Positions 25,570-35,072 of a stretch of DNA of 64,000 nucleotides are shown here, one piece after another (position 1 is the stretch's first letter; every line of letters starts with the position of its first letter). This DNA is from Nitrososphaerota archaeon (GTDB taxonomy: Archaea > Thermoproteota > Nitrososphaeria > Nitrososphaerales > Nitrosopumilaceae). Location of the stretch: the NCBI GenBank assembly GCA_028867755.1, contig JAGWFT010000001.1:1-64000 (forward strand). The letters are read 5' to 3'. The position numbers were made by a program, and so were the translations under genes. Under the pieces are notes generated by a model. That model saw nothing but the letters and a program-made list of their open reading frames with translations, did not search any database and was not told the DNA's origin.

Positions 25570-27003
25570 GTGAGATGTAATCAAGTTTTGCAGAATCTTA
25601 TTGTAGCAAAGTTTGGAGGAAGTGCGGTAGGAATAGACGGTGTACTCATACCTACTATAATTAAAAGAATTAATGAATTAAAAAAAGACTCTAAAGTGAT
25701 TGCAGTATTTTCTGCTCCTCTTACAATATACAACGGAAGGCAAAGATCACTGACAGATATTGCACTTGAGCTTGGACAAAAGTCAGAAAGCGGTACTGTT
25801 GTAGATGTGGAAGAACTACGCAAGCCATACCTGAAGATTCTTGCTCTTGTGGACAAAAAACTTCACGAAGAATGCAAAAAAACAATCGAAACATTCTTGG
25901 AGAAAGCGTCTGCATCCCTTAAAGAAGCGCTGCAAAAAAAGGAATTTGCAGACCATACAAGGGCAAGAGTGCTTGCGTACTCTGGCGAGATATTGATGTC
26001 TAATGTTATGAGCTATGTATTGAAAAGCACTGGCATGAGATCAGATGTTGTAAGTTTTGACATGTGGCCCATTGTTACTGATAAAAATATCGAGTCTGCT
26101 AACTTTCTTGCTACCCAGTCATTACAAAATCTAACACAGGTTGAATCTTTGCTTGAGCGAAACGATGTGATATCAATTGGAGGATTTATTGGAAAGACCA
26201 CTGACGGCTTGGAAACAACCTATGAGCGAGGTGGCTCTGATAGGACTGCTGCAGATCTTGGAATTTTATTTAGCAAGAGATACAACACCAAGATTGATTT
26301 TGAAAAGGACAGTGCAGTACTATCGGCAGATCCACGCGTTGTAAAAGAGGAGCTTGAATACATAACTCATCTCTCATACAACGAGGCACGAATTGCAGGC
26401 ATGTTTGGAATGAAGATACTTGATCCCATTGCGATAAAGGAGATAGTTGAGAACGGAGTAGACATGCCAATCATAATAACTGACATGGGCAACCCCAGAA
26501 AGATTACAACAATAGAGAGAAGGCCTGGAGACAAAAACGGTCATCCTCTAAAGATAGTGACGGGTAAGAAAAATTGCGCCATACTAAGAATGGAAAGCAA
26601 ATCTTCCCAGAATCTTTTTGACTCACTTGAAAAGGACAGGAGATACAGCGAGTTTGTAGTATTATCGCCATTTACAAAAGATGACATCGAGTTTACAAGA
26701 ATTCTCTTTTTAGATGGAGATTATGTAAAGCGAAATGAAAGATATGTCTTGGCCTTTGACCCTCTTGCTACAATCACCTACAACAGGGGAGTCATTACCT
26801 TGATTGGTGACGAGATGTGGCGCGTACAACAGATTGCATCAAAGGCAAGCTCAAGAATTGGTGAGGCCGGCCTTAACATTCTCAACATGGATGCCCAAGA
26901 AGAGACATCACGGATCATCATAGTTACAGAGGACAGCAGCGATAACATAGAGCGGGCAATACGTGCAGTCCACGCAGAGAGATCAAAAATAAAATTTGTG
27001 TAA
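25570..27003 (+). CDS. lysC: aspartokinase
   Basis: 477 residues. The kinase signature VAKFGGSAVG is near the N-terminus, and the aspartate-binding TYERGGSDRTAADLG segment follows. Two C-terminal ACT-type regulatory regions (about 325-390 and 400-470; ISxx...GLNILNMDAQEETSR) probably bind feedback inhibitors. It phosphorylates aspartate in the Lys/Thr/Met pathway. A TTTATA box (about 25555-25560) would give transcription close to the in-frame TTG at 25588, which places the start exactly at MQNLIVAKFGG; the GTG at 25570 is the longer alternative. Confidence 0.93.
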   Translation: MRCNQVLQNLIVAKFGGSAVGIDGVLIPTIIKRINELKKDSKVIAVFSAPLTIYNGRQRSLTDIALELGQKSESGTVVDVEELRKPYLKILALVDKKLHEECKKTIETFLEKASASLKEALQKKEFADHTRARVLAYSGEILMSNVMSYVLKSTGMRSDVVSFDMWPIVTDKNIESANFLATQSLQNLTQVESLLERNDVISIGGFIGKTTDGLETTYERGGSDRTAADLGILFSKRYNTKIDFEKDSAVLSADPRVVKEELEYITHLSYNEARIAGMFGMKILDPIAIKEIVENGVDMPIIITDMGNPRKITTIERRPGDKNGHPLKIVTGKKNCAILRMESKSSQNLFDSLEKDRRYSEFVVLSPFTKDDIEFTRILFLDGDYVKRNERYVLAFDPLATITYNRGVITLIGDEMWRVQQIASKASSRIGEAGLNILNMDAQEETSRIIIVTEDSSDNIERAIRAVHAERSKIKFV

Positions 27004-27035
27004 TATGCCAAAAATCTAGTCAAAAAAGAAAACTT

Positions 27036-27110
27036 TTACTTTCTTCTCTTTCTGCGTGCAGCCCTTTGATCTGCCTTTCTCATATGCTTGCCTTTTTTTC
27101 GTGCTACCAT
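27036..27110 (-). CDS. 24-residue highly basic protein
   Basis: A 25-codon frame (stop included) with 13 Lys/Arg and one His among 24 residues. It begins MVARKKGKH and ends in RRKRRK. Its length and composition resemble the tiny ribosomal protein eL41 or other ribosome-bound peptides, but the sequence is not a clear match. TATA-like elements lie 15-31 bases upstream on the minus strand (27120-27145). It converges with aspartokinase, 32 bases apart. RNA binding is inferred from charge only. Confidence 0.5.
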   Translation of the reverse strand: MVARKKGKHMRKADQRAARRKRRK

Positions 27111-27188
27111 GATTGGTTGTACGATATAATATGGATATATCTTGTTGTGTTACTGTATATTATAAAATTTGAAACAGGGAAAAATCAT

Positions 27189-27222
27189 TTGACATCTACA
27201 AGCCTTTACCTGTAGAAGTCAA
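27189..27222. other. 12-bp inverted repeat (structured RNA or operator candidate)
   Basis: TTGACATCTACA and TGTAGAAGTCAA form arms with one mismatch and a 10-base loop. Immediately after it, between about 27225 and 27275, a second GC-richer nested pairing is possible (GGGT...ACCC enclosing GGGC...GCCC). No ORF covers this stretch. Confidence 0.4.
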
Positions 27223-27314
27223 ACTGGGTTTGTTCTTGGGCCTTTTATCTAGAATCAGCCCGGCGTTACCCAAAACACGCGCTAATGTATAGTACATCAA
27301 GGAAATATTTAGAG

Positions 27315-27332
27315 TTGATCTATATAGATCAA
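27315..27332. repeat. 18-bp perfect palindrome
   Basis: TTGATCTATATAGATCAA is identical to its reverse complement. It overlaps the stop codon of the minus-strand small membrane protein gene (27329). It could be a regulator binding site or a terminator-associated hairpin. Confidence 0.6.
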
Positions 27333-27553
27333 GTATATGCACTGCCTACTGCCATCAATACGAGGGCTGCACCAATGAATGCATACCACTTGAAGTTTCT
27401 CTTATTCATGAACATGTTCTTTGGGGCCATATCCTCATCTCTCATTGTTGATATGCGTGCCTTTCTCATCTCAAATCCATTTCCAGCCAGACCAATGATT
27501 AGTAATGCTGCAGAGGCAAATGAGAGTATGTAGCTCATATAATAATAAAGCAT
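27329..27553 (-). CDS. small two-helix membrane protein
   Basis: About 74 residues from the ATG at 27553; an ATG at 27538 (MSYILSF) is also possible, and the longest frame starts at 27592. Two hydrophobic helices, near the N-terminus (YILSFASAALLIIGLAG) and C-terminus (WYAFIGAALVLMAVG), flank a charged loop with MRKARISTMRDEDMAPK. A CTTTAAAT element lies 19-33 bases before the two candidate starts. No family recognised; it resembles small membrane proteins common in thaumarchaeal genomes. Confidence 0.65.
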   Translation of the reverse strand: MLYYYMSYILSFASAALLIIGLAGNGFEMRKARISTMRDEDMAPKNMFMNKRNFKWYAFIGAALVLMAVGSAYT

Positions 27554-27649
27554 GTTTACCACATTTAAAGAAAACCAATATTTTTGAACCAAGATCTGTT
27601 ATGAAATCTTGTATTAATTCTTAAATTACCAAAGCCTTACCCAATTCAT

Positions 27650-28564
27650 ATGAAAGAGCAGGGTAAGATATGGATGAATGGAAAGCTTGTTCCGTTCAAG
27701 AATGCAAAGGTCCACGTACTTACTCATGCATTACATTACTCAACTGCAGTCTTTGAGGGAATAAGATGTTACAAGACAACAAAGGGTCCTGCAATTTTTA
27801 GGCTTCAAGAACATGTTGATAGGCTATTCAAATCTGCAAAGATGTATTCCATGAAAATTCCCTATTCAAAAAAAGAAATTTCTGATGGTATAATCAAGAC
27901 CGTACTTGCAAGTGGACTAAAAGAATGCTACATCAGGCCCATTGCATACTATAGTTATGGTGTTCTTGGTTTGACACCGACTCCAAACAAGATAGATATT
28001 GCAATAGCATGTTGGGAATGGAATACTGGCGAATCAAGTGCTGGCAAGACACGCGGTGCAAGATGCAAGGTTTCAAGCTGGCTTAGAATTGATTCCAGGT
28101 CTCAGCCAATGCAGGCAAAGGCTGCATCAAACTATGCAAATGCTGCACTTGCAAGAGTAGAAGCTCTAAAAGATGGATACGATGAGGCAATAATGCTGAA
28201 CTATCACGGCAAGGTCTCAGAGGGAAGCGCTGAAAATATTTTCACAGTAGACAAGGGCGAGATAGCTACGCCTCCGCTAAATTCTGGAATCTTGGATGGA
28301 ATAACAAGGGACAGTGTAATCAAGATAGCAAGATCTGAGGGAATCAATGTCATTGAAAGAGAGATTGGTAGGGATGAGCTGTATTCAGTAGACGAAGTTT
28401 TCATGACTGGTACTGCTGCCGAGGTCAAGTCTGTTACAGAGATTGACAATGTGCCAGTAGGAGACGGCAGGCCTGGAGAGATTACGCGCAAACTACAGGA
28501 TGCATTCTATGAAGCATCTAGGGGAAGAGACGATCGCTTCATAGACTGGCTTACTGCAATATGA
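27650..28564 (+). CDS. ilvE: branched-chain amino acid aminotransferase
   Basis: A 304-residue fold-type IV PLP enzyme. The catalytic Lys157 is in QAKAASNYANA. The conserved downstream glutamate region reads GKVSEGSAENIF, and the phosphate-binding segment reads SGILDGITRDSVI and FMTGTAAEV. It makes valine, leucine and isoleucine from their keto acids using glutamate. The length is typical. Two very small Cys-rich genes follow on the same strand within 55 bases and may share its transcript. Confidence 0.95.
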   Translation: MKEQGKIWMNGKLVPFKNAKVHVLTHALHYSTAVFEGIRCYKTTKGPAIFRLQEHVDRLFKSAKMYSMKIPYSKKEISDGIIKTVLASGLKECYIRPIAYYSYGVLGLTPTPNKIDIAIACWEWNTGESSAGKTRGARCKVSSWLRIDSRSQPMQAKAASNYANAALARVEALKDGYDEAIMLNYHGKVSEGSAENIFTVDKGEIATPPLNSGILDGITRDSVIKIARSEGINVIEREIGRDELYSVDEVFMTGTAAEVKSVTEIDNVPVGDGRPGEITRKLQDAFYEASRGRDDRFIDWLTAI

Positions 28565-28616
28565 CCAAAAGAAACTTTCTGAAAGATTAATACTGCCTGC
28601 ACAAGATCGTGATTTT

Positions 28617-28790
28617 ATGGTACTCTCAATGGTGGACCAGCACAAGCCCAAGTGCTATCTTTGCAGTAGCGTATTTGAAAACATTGAACAATTAAGAAGA
28701 CACCAGGAAGCTGACCACAAGGACTTTGTAGAATTCCACAAGAGAGCAGATGACCATTCCCCTGCACCAGGAGATGTCACAGTATTTTAG
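28617..28790 (+). CDS. 57-residue C2H2 zinc finger protein
   Basis: A hand-translated frame of 57 residues with one classical C2H2 finger: Cys13-x2-Cys16-x12-His29-x4-His34 (CYLCSSVF...RRHQEADH). It starts 52 bases after ilvE and ends 5 bases before the next small Cys-rich gene, so the two are likely co-transcribed. Single-finger mini-proteins of this type are common in archaea and may bind nucleic acid or protein. The start may also be the internal ATG at codon 5. Confidence 0.65.
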   Translation: MVLSMVDQHKPKCYLCSSVFENIEQLRRHQEADHKDFVEFHKRADDHSPAPGDVTVF

Positions 28791-28795
28791 AAGAC

Positions 28796-28951
28796 ATGTG
28801 TACCAGTCCTGATGCGGAACCTATCTGTTGGTTTTGTAAAAAAGGCCGTCATGATGAGTGCATGGGAAAGATTCCAACAGATGCAAGATCAGAGGGACCT
28901 CATGACTGTACCTTTGACACAAAACTAGTTGACTGTCAGTGTTCCCACTGA
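28796..28951 (+). CDS. 51-residue Cys/His-rich protein
   Basis: A hand-translated frame of 51 residues with seven Cys (two in CWFCKKGRHDEC, two in DCQC) and three His. This suggests one or two structural zinc sites. It begins 5 bases after the C2H2 mini-gene stop and converges with the giant propeller gene 28 bases away. No family recognised. Codon use and Cys spacing favour a real gene. Confidence 0.55.
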   Translation: MCTSPDAEPICWFCKKGRHDECMGKIPTDARSEGPHDCTFDTKLVDCQCSH

Positions 28952-28979
28952 ATATCAAATCTTGAGAATTTACAAAAAA

Positions 28980-31900
28980 TCATCTGAACGGTATTGGGTC
29001 TATGCCCATGTGACTTGTATTTCCAGTAGTGCTCATCATTTCATTATCTATCAGATACTGCACTGCCTGCACAAACTCTTGGTCCGAGATGGCTCCTTCT
29101 GCCCAAAACCTTGCATCATTTTTTACCCATACCGGAATGGTCTCAGATGATGATACAGTACCTTCCTGCTGCGGCACTGTTATAATTCCATCTTGCACCA
29201 AGTACTGCACCCCCACCAAAAAGTTCTTGTCATTTATCTTTCCGTCAGACCACCATTTTGCATTGTTTTTCACCCAGACTGGGACTGGCATCTTGTCTTG
29301 TAACAGATTTGGGCTCAAAGACAGCGTCTGGTCTTTTACAGTACCTGGAGTGTTAGTTGCAACAAGATCTGAGAAAGTAGAGTTTGCCTTTTGTGTGGAT
29401 ACAGAATCTGTCACCCGGAATGCACCAACTATCTGCGTGTCCTGCTTGTAGGCTTCCTTGTCCCATGTTCTTATAATAAGATTTGACGTGTCCATGTGGT
29501 TTGCAAATATAATCTCAAAGTCAACTTGTAGTTTATTGTTCACGGTATTGGTGTTAATGTTGACTGACTTGACAAACCCGTCTGGGTCTGTTACCGTTGT
29601 TGTTCCACCATCATATGCTATTATGGTATTGGCATCTGATATCTGGAGATCGCTTCCATGCAGATTAGAAAACAGTGAGACTCCTTGCACGTCATCAGGC
29701 CCATAGTTCTCGTATATCAGCAGTTTTAGACTAGCTGGCTTTCCCACATGAAACGTTGATGTTGGAATGGTATCAGTGTAATTTTCTAGCTTGAAGCCCT
29801 TGCCGTCAATGGTAATAGGATACTCGTCTGATGCAAACTGTGTACCTGATAGTGTGGGTGCTGTAGGAGCATTGTTTGCCCCAAGGATTGCAAGCGCTGC
29901 AATCACACCGCCGATTGCAAACTTGGACGTGTGATCGTCTTGCGCACTTGCCAGAAATAGACACGACGAGAGCTGCGTTACCTGCGTTGATAGCTGGTCT
30001 CCGCTGTCTGCAAATGTTCCGTCATGCTGCCTGTCGTGAAAGACTGAGACATTTGGTATTCCGTTTGTAAATGTTATCTGCTGTGATACAGGCAGGTTCT
30101 TGTTTGCTGTATTGATATCATCGCATGTAAACTCGAATGAAAAAGTACACTGTGCACCAGTACTGCATGCCCCGTTTTGCAGTGAGATATCAACTGGCGT
30201 TCCAAGAAATTGTAGTGTAGAGCCTGCAGCAGAACCGGAAGGTGCTGTTGTGGGAGCTGTAGTCTTGGTATAAGTTACAGTCTGGGCAGTATTTGACCCG
30301 ATTGTTGTCTGGGCTACGATGCCAGACGGCAGTGTGATAACTGCAGTTCCACCTCCTGCCACTGGCACTGCTACTGTAAATGTGCCAAAGCTTCCAGAGA
30401 GCGGTGGCGATACAGAAGTTGATGCAGAAGACGGGGGCGAGGTGTTGCTAGTAAGGCTGTCAGAGCCTGTCCCATGTACTGTTACTATAGTAGTACCAAT
30501 TACTGCAGGGTTGCTACCATCTACTGTATTTATTGTAACATTGAACAGGCTTGGTGTTATCCATGTTCCAGTATATGTCGCAGACCCAAGTGATGGGGTA
30601 AAGGAAAATATGTTTTGCACCTCTGTCTGGCTCACAGTACCTGTACCTCCTGGCTCATTTGTTGGTGCTGAGAATCTAATCAGTAGTGTGTCACCTGCAT
30701 GAAATGTTGTGGCACCATTGGCAGGATCGTTTGCCACAAATGCTGTGATAAATGGTATTGGTGGAGATGAGAAGCTGCCAGAAAGTACCGGAGATGGATT
30801 TGTGGAAACTTGTGCAGTGGCAGCAGCATTTGCAAGACCCGAGTTTGCAATTGGTGTGAATACCAGATTGTTTGATACTGCAACAGGTCCTCCACTTGAG
30901 CCTGCTGTTATTACAAGTGTTGATGGGTCTGACCATGTTCCGGTAAAGTCTGTGCCAAGGTTTGCAGGACACGTGTTGCCAAGAGTAGACGAGCATGAAA
31001 ACAGCAAGTTGAAATTTGCAGGCGTCACACTGTTCTGCTTTCCGCCAAACTTTTGGTTTGTGGGCTGTGAGAAGTGAATTGTTATACTGTTGCCGCTAAA
31101 AAATGTCGTTCCAGAACTTCCTGCAGCAACTATAGATGATATCCTGGGTGATACTCCTGCAGTTACTTGATCTGATACTGCAAGTGATTCTGACAAACTA
31201 GCAGAGGAGGGATTGGATGACACTGTGATTGATGTGGTGTATTCTACTACACGGTTGTTGTTACCGTCAGCCACCCACAGATTGCCAGAAAAGTCAAATG
31301 ATATATCATTTGGAGTATTTAGGCCTCCCTGAGATGCGACAGCTGTATTGGTGGTAAACTGGTTTGTACCGGCAGTCTGTCCTATCTCTAGTGCTGCATT
31401 ATTTCCATCAGAACATGACGATGTAGTACAGGTGTATTCCAGTACCCTGTTGTTGTTATCGTCAACCACCCACATGTTGCCAGAATGGTCAAATGATATG
31501 GAAACTGGAAGATTAAGACCGCTCTGGGTGGTGACACCTGTACTTGAAGTAAACTGGGTTGCACCGGCAGGCTGGCCTAGCTCTAATGCCGCATTATTTC
31601 CATCAGCACATGACGATGTTGCAGTACAGGTGTACTCTAGTACCCTGTTATTCTTAGAGTCAACCACCCACATGTTGCCAGAAGAGTCAAAGTCCATAGT
31701 CTCTGGATTATTCAGGCCACTCTGGGTGGTAGCAGCTGTATTTGAAGTAAACTGGCTTGTACCAGCAGGCTGGCCTAGCTCTAGTGCCGCATTGTTGCCA
31801 TTAGTACATGATGATGTTGCTGTGCATGTGAACTCTAGTACCCTGTTGCTGAAAGTGTCAGCAACCCAGAGGTTGTCAGAATGGTCAAATGAGAGAGCGA

Positions 31901-34900
31901 TTGGATTGCGAAGACCACTCTGGGTTGTGACAAAATTATTTGTAGTAAACGCAGTACCGCTTGGCTGGCCTAGCTCTAGTGCTGCATTATTTCCATCAGC
32001 ACATGACGATGTTGCAGTACAGGTGTACTCTAGTACCCTGTTATTTTTTTTATCAACCACCCACAGGTTGCCAGAAAAGTCAAACGATATAGCAACTGGA
32101 CCAGAAAGACCACTCTGGGATATGGCAGATGTATTGGTAGTAAACTGGTTTGTACCGGCAGACTGGCCTAGCTCGAGCGCCGCACTTGGATTACTTGATG
32201 CAAGCGAGGCCTTGGTGTACTCTAGTACCCTGTTGTTGCTAAAGTCAGCCACCCACAGGTTGCCTGAAGTGTCAAATGAGAGAGCCTCTGGATCATTTAG
32301 GCCATTCTGAGATATTGCAGAACCGCCAGATGTAAAACCACTCTGACCTATTACAAGTGAAGCTGACTGTCCTGTTGTAAACGGAACTGTAGTTATTGCA
32401 ATGACTCCTGAATTGTCAGTTGCCTTTGCATTTATGGTGTGAACTCCGTTTGATAGACTCGATGTAGTAAATGTCCACGATGTTGTGCCAGTAGCAAGTG
32501 AGTATGTGCCACCATCAACTGAGACTTCTACTTTTTGTACGCCAGACGCCGTGTCAGATGCAGTTCCTGACACTGTTACGGTTGCTGTTGTGAAGAGCTG
32601 CGTGTTTGTAGGCGATGTGATTGCAATCAGAGGTGGTGGTGGGTCTCCCTCAGCTATATTGGTTCCTGTAAGTGATGATACCGGAACTGTGCCGCAGACC
32701 TTGGTACCTGTTGTGGATACAATACTAGTAGCACTAACCCATGCACTTCCGTTCCAGTATTGTAGTATGGTGGATGCATCGGCATTGGAATCGTTGATGC
32801 ATATCTGCGCATTTCCATCTGTAACTCCACATGATACCTGCACATCGCTGAAGACCTGGCTTACAAGAGTTGATGCCCCAACTGTGCTGTCTTGCAAGCC
32901 AAGCTGCTCTGTATTGATACATAATGGTGTGTTGTTTGATGCAGCTGAGCCGCTTATCGTTACCTTTACACCTGTTGTTGAAGTCTGGTCTGATGTTACA
33001 CCTCCTGATGTGATGCTTGTAGTTACACCTGTATTTGCAAGAACATTTTTGTTATACTCTAGTACCCTGTTGCTGAAAGTGTCAGCAACCCAGAGGTTGC
33101 CAGAAGAGTCAAATGAGAGAGCCTGTGGACTATTGAGACCGCCCTGAGATGCAACAGCTGTATTTGTAGTAAACTGGCTTGTACCAGCAGGCTGGCCTAG
33201 CTCTAGTGCCGCATTGTTGCCATTAGTACATGATGATGTTGCTGTGCATGTGTATTCTAGTACCCTGTTGTTGTTAGAGTCAGCTACCCACATGTTGCCA
33301 GAAGAGTCAAATGAGAGAGCAGTTGGGGAGTCAAATCCGTTTGCAGATACAGAACCTCCTTGATCTGGATTTCCCTGATTAAAACCAGATTGCCCTAATA
33401 CCACAGTAGCTGCTTCGCCTGTAGTAAATCCACCCCCCTTTGGAAATTCCACTACACGGTTGTTTTGATCTTCTACAACCCATAAGTTACCGGCTGAATC
33501 AAATGCAAGACCAGGAGGTTCCCTTAATCCAGTTGCAGCTGAAGAACCTCCTTGATCTATACATTCGCCAAGACCGTTACCGACGAGGTTGTTTCCTAGC
33601 GATATAGTTGCAGCCTCACCATCAGAAGATGATGTAAATCCAGAACCCTTTGGAAATTCCAATACACGGTAGTTACACTTATCTGCCACCCAGAGATTAC
33701 CCGATGAATCAAATGCAAGACCAGTTGGAGTAGAAAGTGAACTTGCAGTATCACCGTTCAAACCTCCACCTTCATTTTCAGTCCCATGCATAAAGTCAGC
33801 CTGCCCTAATACTACGCTAGCAGCTTCCCCACTTGTAAACCCAGTACCCTTTGGAAATTCTAGTACGCGGTTATTCCCACCATCTGAGATCCATAGATTT
33901 CCTGAAGAGTCAAATGAGAGAGCAGTTGGATTACTAAGACCGCTCTGGGTGGTGGTACCAGTACTGGTAGTAAAGCTTGACTGGCCTATAACTAGAGTCG
34001 CATTTGGATTGTTGGATGCAAGCGAGGCCTTGGTGTACTCTAATATCCTGTTGTTGTTAGCGTCAGTCACCCACAGGTTACCAGAAGAATCAAATGCCTG
34101 AATACTTGGACCATGGAGACCGCTCTGGGTGGTGGCATGTCCACTGGTAGTAAAGATTGGCTGTCCTATAACTAGAGCTGCATTTGGACCATTGGATGCA
34201 AGCGAGGCCTTGGTGTATTCTAGTATCCTGTTGCTGTTTTTGTCAGCCACCCACATGTTGCCAGAAGAGTCAAATGAAAGACCATGTGGAAAATTAAGAC
34301 CGCTCTGGGTGGTGACACCTGTATTAGAAGTAAACTGGCTTGCACCGGCAGGCTGGCCTAGCTCTAGTGCCGCATTGTTGCCATTGGCACATGATGATGT
34401 TGCTGTACATGTATACTCTAGTACTCTGTTGTTACTACCGTCAGTCACCCACAGGTTGCCAGAAGAATCAAATGTCAATGACTGTGGACTATTAAGACTA
34501 CTCTGGGTGATGGGAGATGAAGCAGTGGAAGTAAACTGGCTTGTACCAGATGTCTGGCCTAATTCAAGTGTCGCACTGCCGCCATTAGTACATGATGATG
34601 TTGCTGTACATGTATACTCTAGTACTCTGTTATTGTTTTGATCAACCACCCACAGGTTACCTGAAGAGTCAAATGAAAGACCATGTGGAAAATTAAGCGA
34701 ACTTGCTGATATTCCACCATCGTTGGTATTGCCTGTAGTAAACCCATGTGCATTTGTCTGGCCTAGCTCCAGTGCCGCATTTGGATTGTTGGATGCAAGC
34801 GAGGCCTTGGTGTACTCTAATATCCTGTTGTTACTACCGTCAGTCACCCACAGGTTGCCAGAAGAATCAAATGCAGAACCGGTTGGACCATTGAGACCAC

Positions 34901-35072
34901 TCTGGGTGGCGATAGCTGCGCCGGTACCAAAGAGTGGTTGCCCTATCTCACTGTGTGCATTTTGACCGATAACAAATGCATGCGAGTCTTGAAAATGTAA
35001 AAATACCAAGACAGGAACCAAGACTGCAAGTAAGAACAGCTTGCTAAAATTTTTAATCAATTTGGCAGCCAT
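28980..35072 (-). CDS. giant exported NHL-type beta-propeller protein
   Basis: 2030 residues with an N-terminal signal peptide (hydrophobic 13-27, ending near SHAF). Sixteen blades share FDSSGNLWVxDxxNNRVLEY: ten in the first ~700 residues and six between about 960 and 1330. Between the groups lies an insert with Ig-like domains (ITSPTNTQLF, and VSGTASD motifs). A second beta-domain region (1350-1700) follows, then a C-terminal stretch ending in two Trp-rich repeats (WVKNNAKWW and WVKNDARFW). Many blades carry a Cys pair in TCTATSSC. The blades are very alike at the DNA level, suggesting recent expansion. Likely a surface binding or scaffold protein; no catalytic site seen. Confidence 0.88.
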   Translation of the reverse strand: MAAKLIKNFSKLFLLAVLVPVLVFLHFQDSHAFVIGQNAHSEIGQPLFGTGAAIATQSGLNGPTGSAFDSSGNLWVTDGSNNRILEYTKASLASNNPNAALELGQTNAHGFTTGNTNDGGISASSLNFPHGLSFDSSGNLWVVDQNNNRVLEYTCTATSSCTNGGSATLELGQTSGTSQFTSTASSPITQSSLNSPQSLTFDSSGNLWVTDGSNNRVLEYTCTATSSCANGNNAALELGQPAGASQFTSNTGVTTQSGLNFPHGLSFDSSGNMWVADKNSNRILEYTKASLASNGPNAALVIGQPIFTTSGHATTQSGLHGPSIQAFDSSGNLWVTDANNNRILEYTKASLASNNPNATLVIGQSSFTTSTGTTTQSGLSNPTALSFDSSGNLWISDGGNNRVLEFPKGTGFTSGEAASVVLGQADFMHGTENEGGGLNGDTASSLSTPTGLAFDSSGNLWVADKCNYRVLEFPKGSGFTSSSDGEAATISLGNNLVGNGLGECIDQGGSSAATGLREPPGLAFDSAGNLWVVEDQNNRVVEFPKGGGFTTGEAATVVLGQSGFNQGNPDQGGSVSANGFDSPTALSFDSSGNMWVADSNNNRVLEYTCTATSSCTNGNNAALELGQPAGTSQFTTNTAVASQGGLNSPQALSFDSSGNLWVADTFSNRVLEYNKNVLANTGVTTSITSGGVTSDQTSTTGVKVTISGSAASNNTPLCINTEQLGLQDSTVGASTLVSQVFSDVQVSCGVTDGNAQICINDSNADASTILQYWNGSAWVSATSIVSTTGTKVCGTVPVSSLTGTNIAEGDPPPPLIAITSPTNTQLFTTATVTVSGTASDTASGVQKVEVSVDGGTYSLATGTTSWTFTTSSLSNGVHTINAKATDNSGVIAITTVPFTTGQSASLVIGQSGFTSGGSAISQNGLNDPEALSFDTSGNLWVADFSNNRVLEYTKASLASSNPSAALELGQSAGTNQFTTNTSAISQSGLSGPVAISFDFSGNLWVVDKKNNRVLEYTCTATSSCADGNNAALELGQPSGTAFTTNNFVTTQSGLRNPIALSFDHSDNLWVADTFSNRVLEFTCTATSSCTNGNNAALELGQPAGTSQFTSNTAATTQSGLNNPETMDFDSSGNMWVVDSKNNRVLEYTCTATSSCADGNNAALELGQPAGATQFTSSTGVTTQSGLNLPVSISFDHSGNMWVVDDNNNRVLEYTCTTSSCSDGNNAALEIGQTAGTNQFTTNTAVASQGGLNTPNDISFDFSGNLWVADGNNNRVVEYTTSITVSSNPSSASLSESLAVSDQVTAGVSPRISSIVAAGSSGTTFFSGNSITIHFSQPTNQKFGGKQNSVTPANFNLLFSCSSTLGNTCPANLGTDFTGTWSDPSTLVITAGSSGGPVAVSNNLVFTPIANSGLANAAATAQVSTNPSPVLSGSFSSPPIPFITAFVANDPANGATTFHAGDTLLIRFSAPTNEPGGTGTVSQTEVQNIFSFTPSLGSATYTGTWITPSLFNVTINTVDGSNPAVIGTTIVTVHGTGSDSLTSNTSPPSSASTSVSPPLSGSFGTFTVAVPVAGGGTAVITLPSGIVAQTTIGSNTAQTVTYTKTTAPTTAPSGSAAGSTLQFLGTPVDISLQNGACSTGAQCTFSFEFTCDDINTANKNLPVSQQITFTNGIPNVSVFHDRQHDGTFADSGDQLSTQVTQLSSCLFLASAQDDHTSKFAIGGVIAALAILGANNAPTAPTLSGTQFASDEYPITIDGKGFKLENYTDTIPTSTFHVGKPASLKLLIYENYGPDDVQGVSLFSNLHGSDLQISDANTIIAYDGGTTTVTDPDGFVKSVNINTNTVNNKLQVDFEIIFANHMDTSNLIIRTWDKEAYKQDTQIVGAFRVTDSVSTQKANSTFSDLVATNTPGTVKDQTLSLSPNLLQDKMPVPVWVKNNAKWWSDGKINDKNFLVGVQYLVQDGIITVPQQEGTVSSSETIPVWVKNDARFWAEGAISDQEFVQAVQYLIDNEMMSTTGNTSHMGIDPIPFR

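Noticed and set aside
29029-34965. Many long plus-strand frames opposite the 2030-residue gene
   Set aside because: Mirror frames of the repetitive propeller gene; they repeat with the blades and carry no domains.
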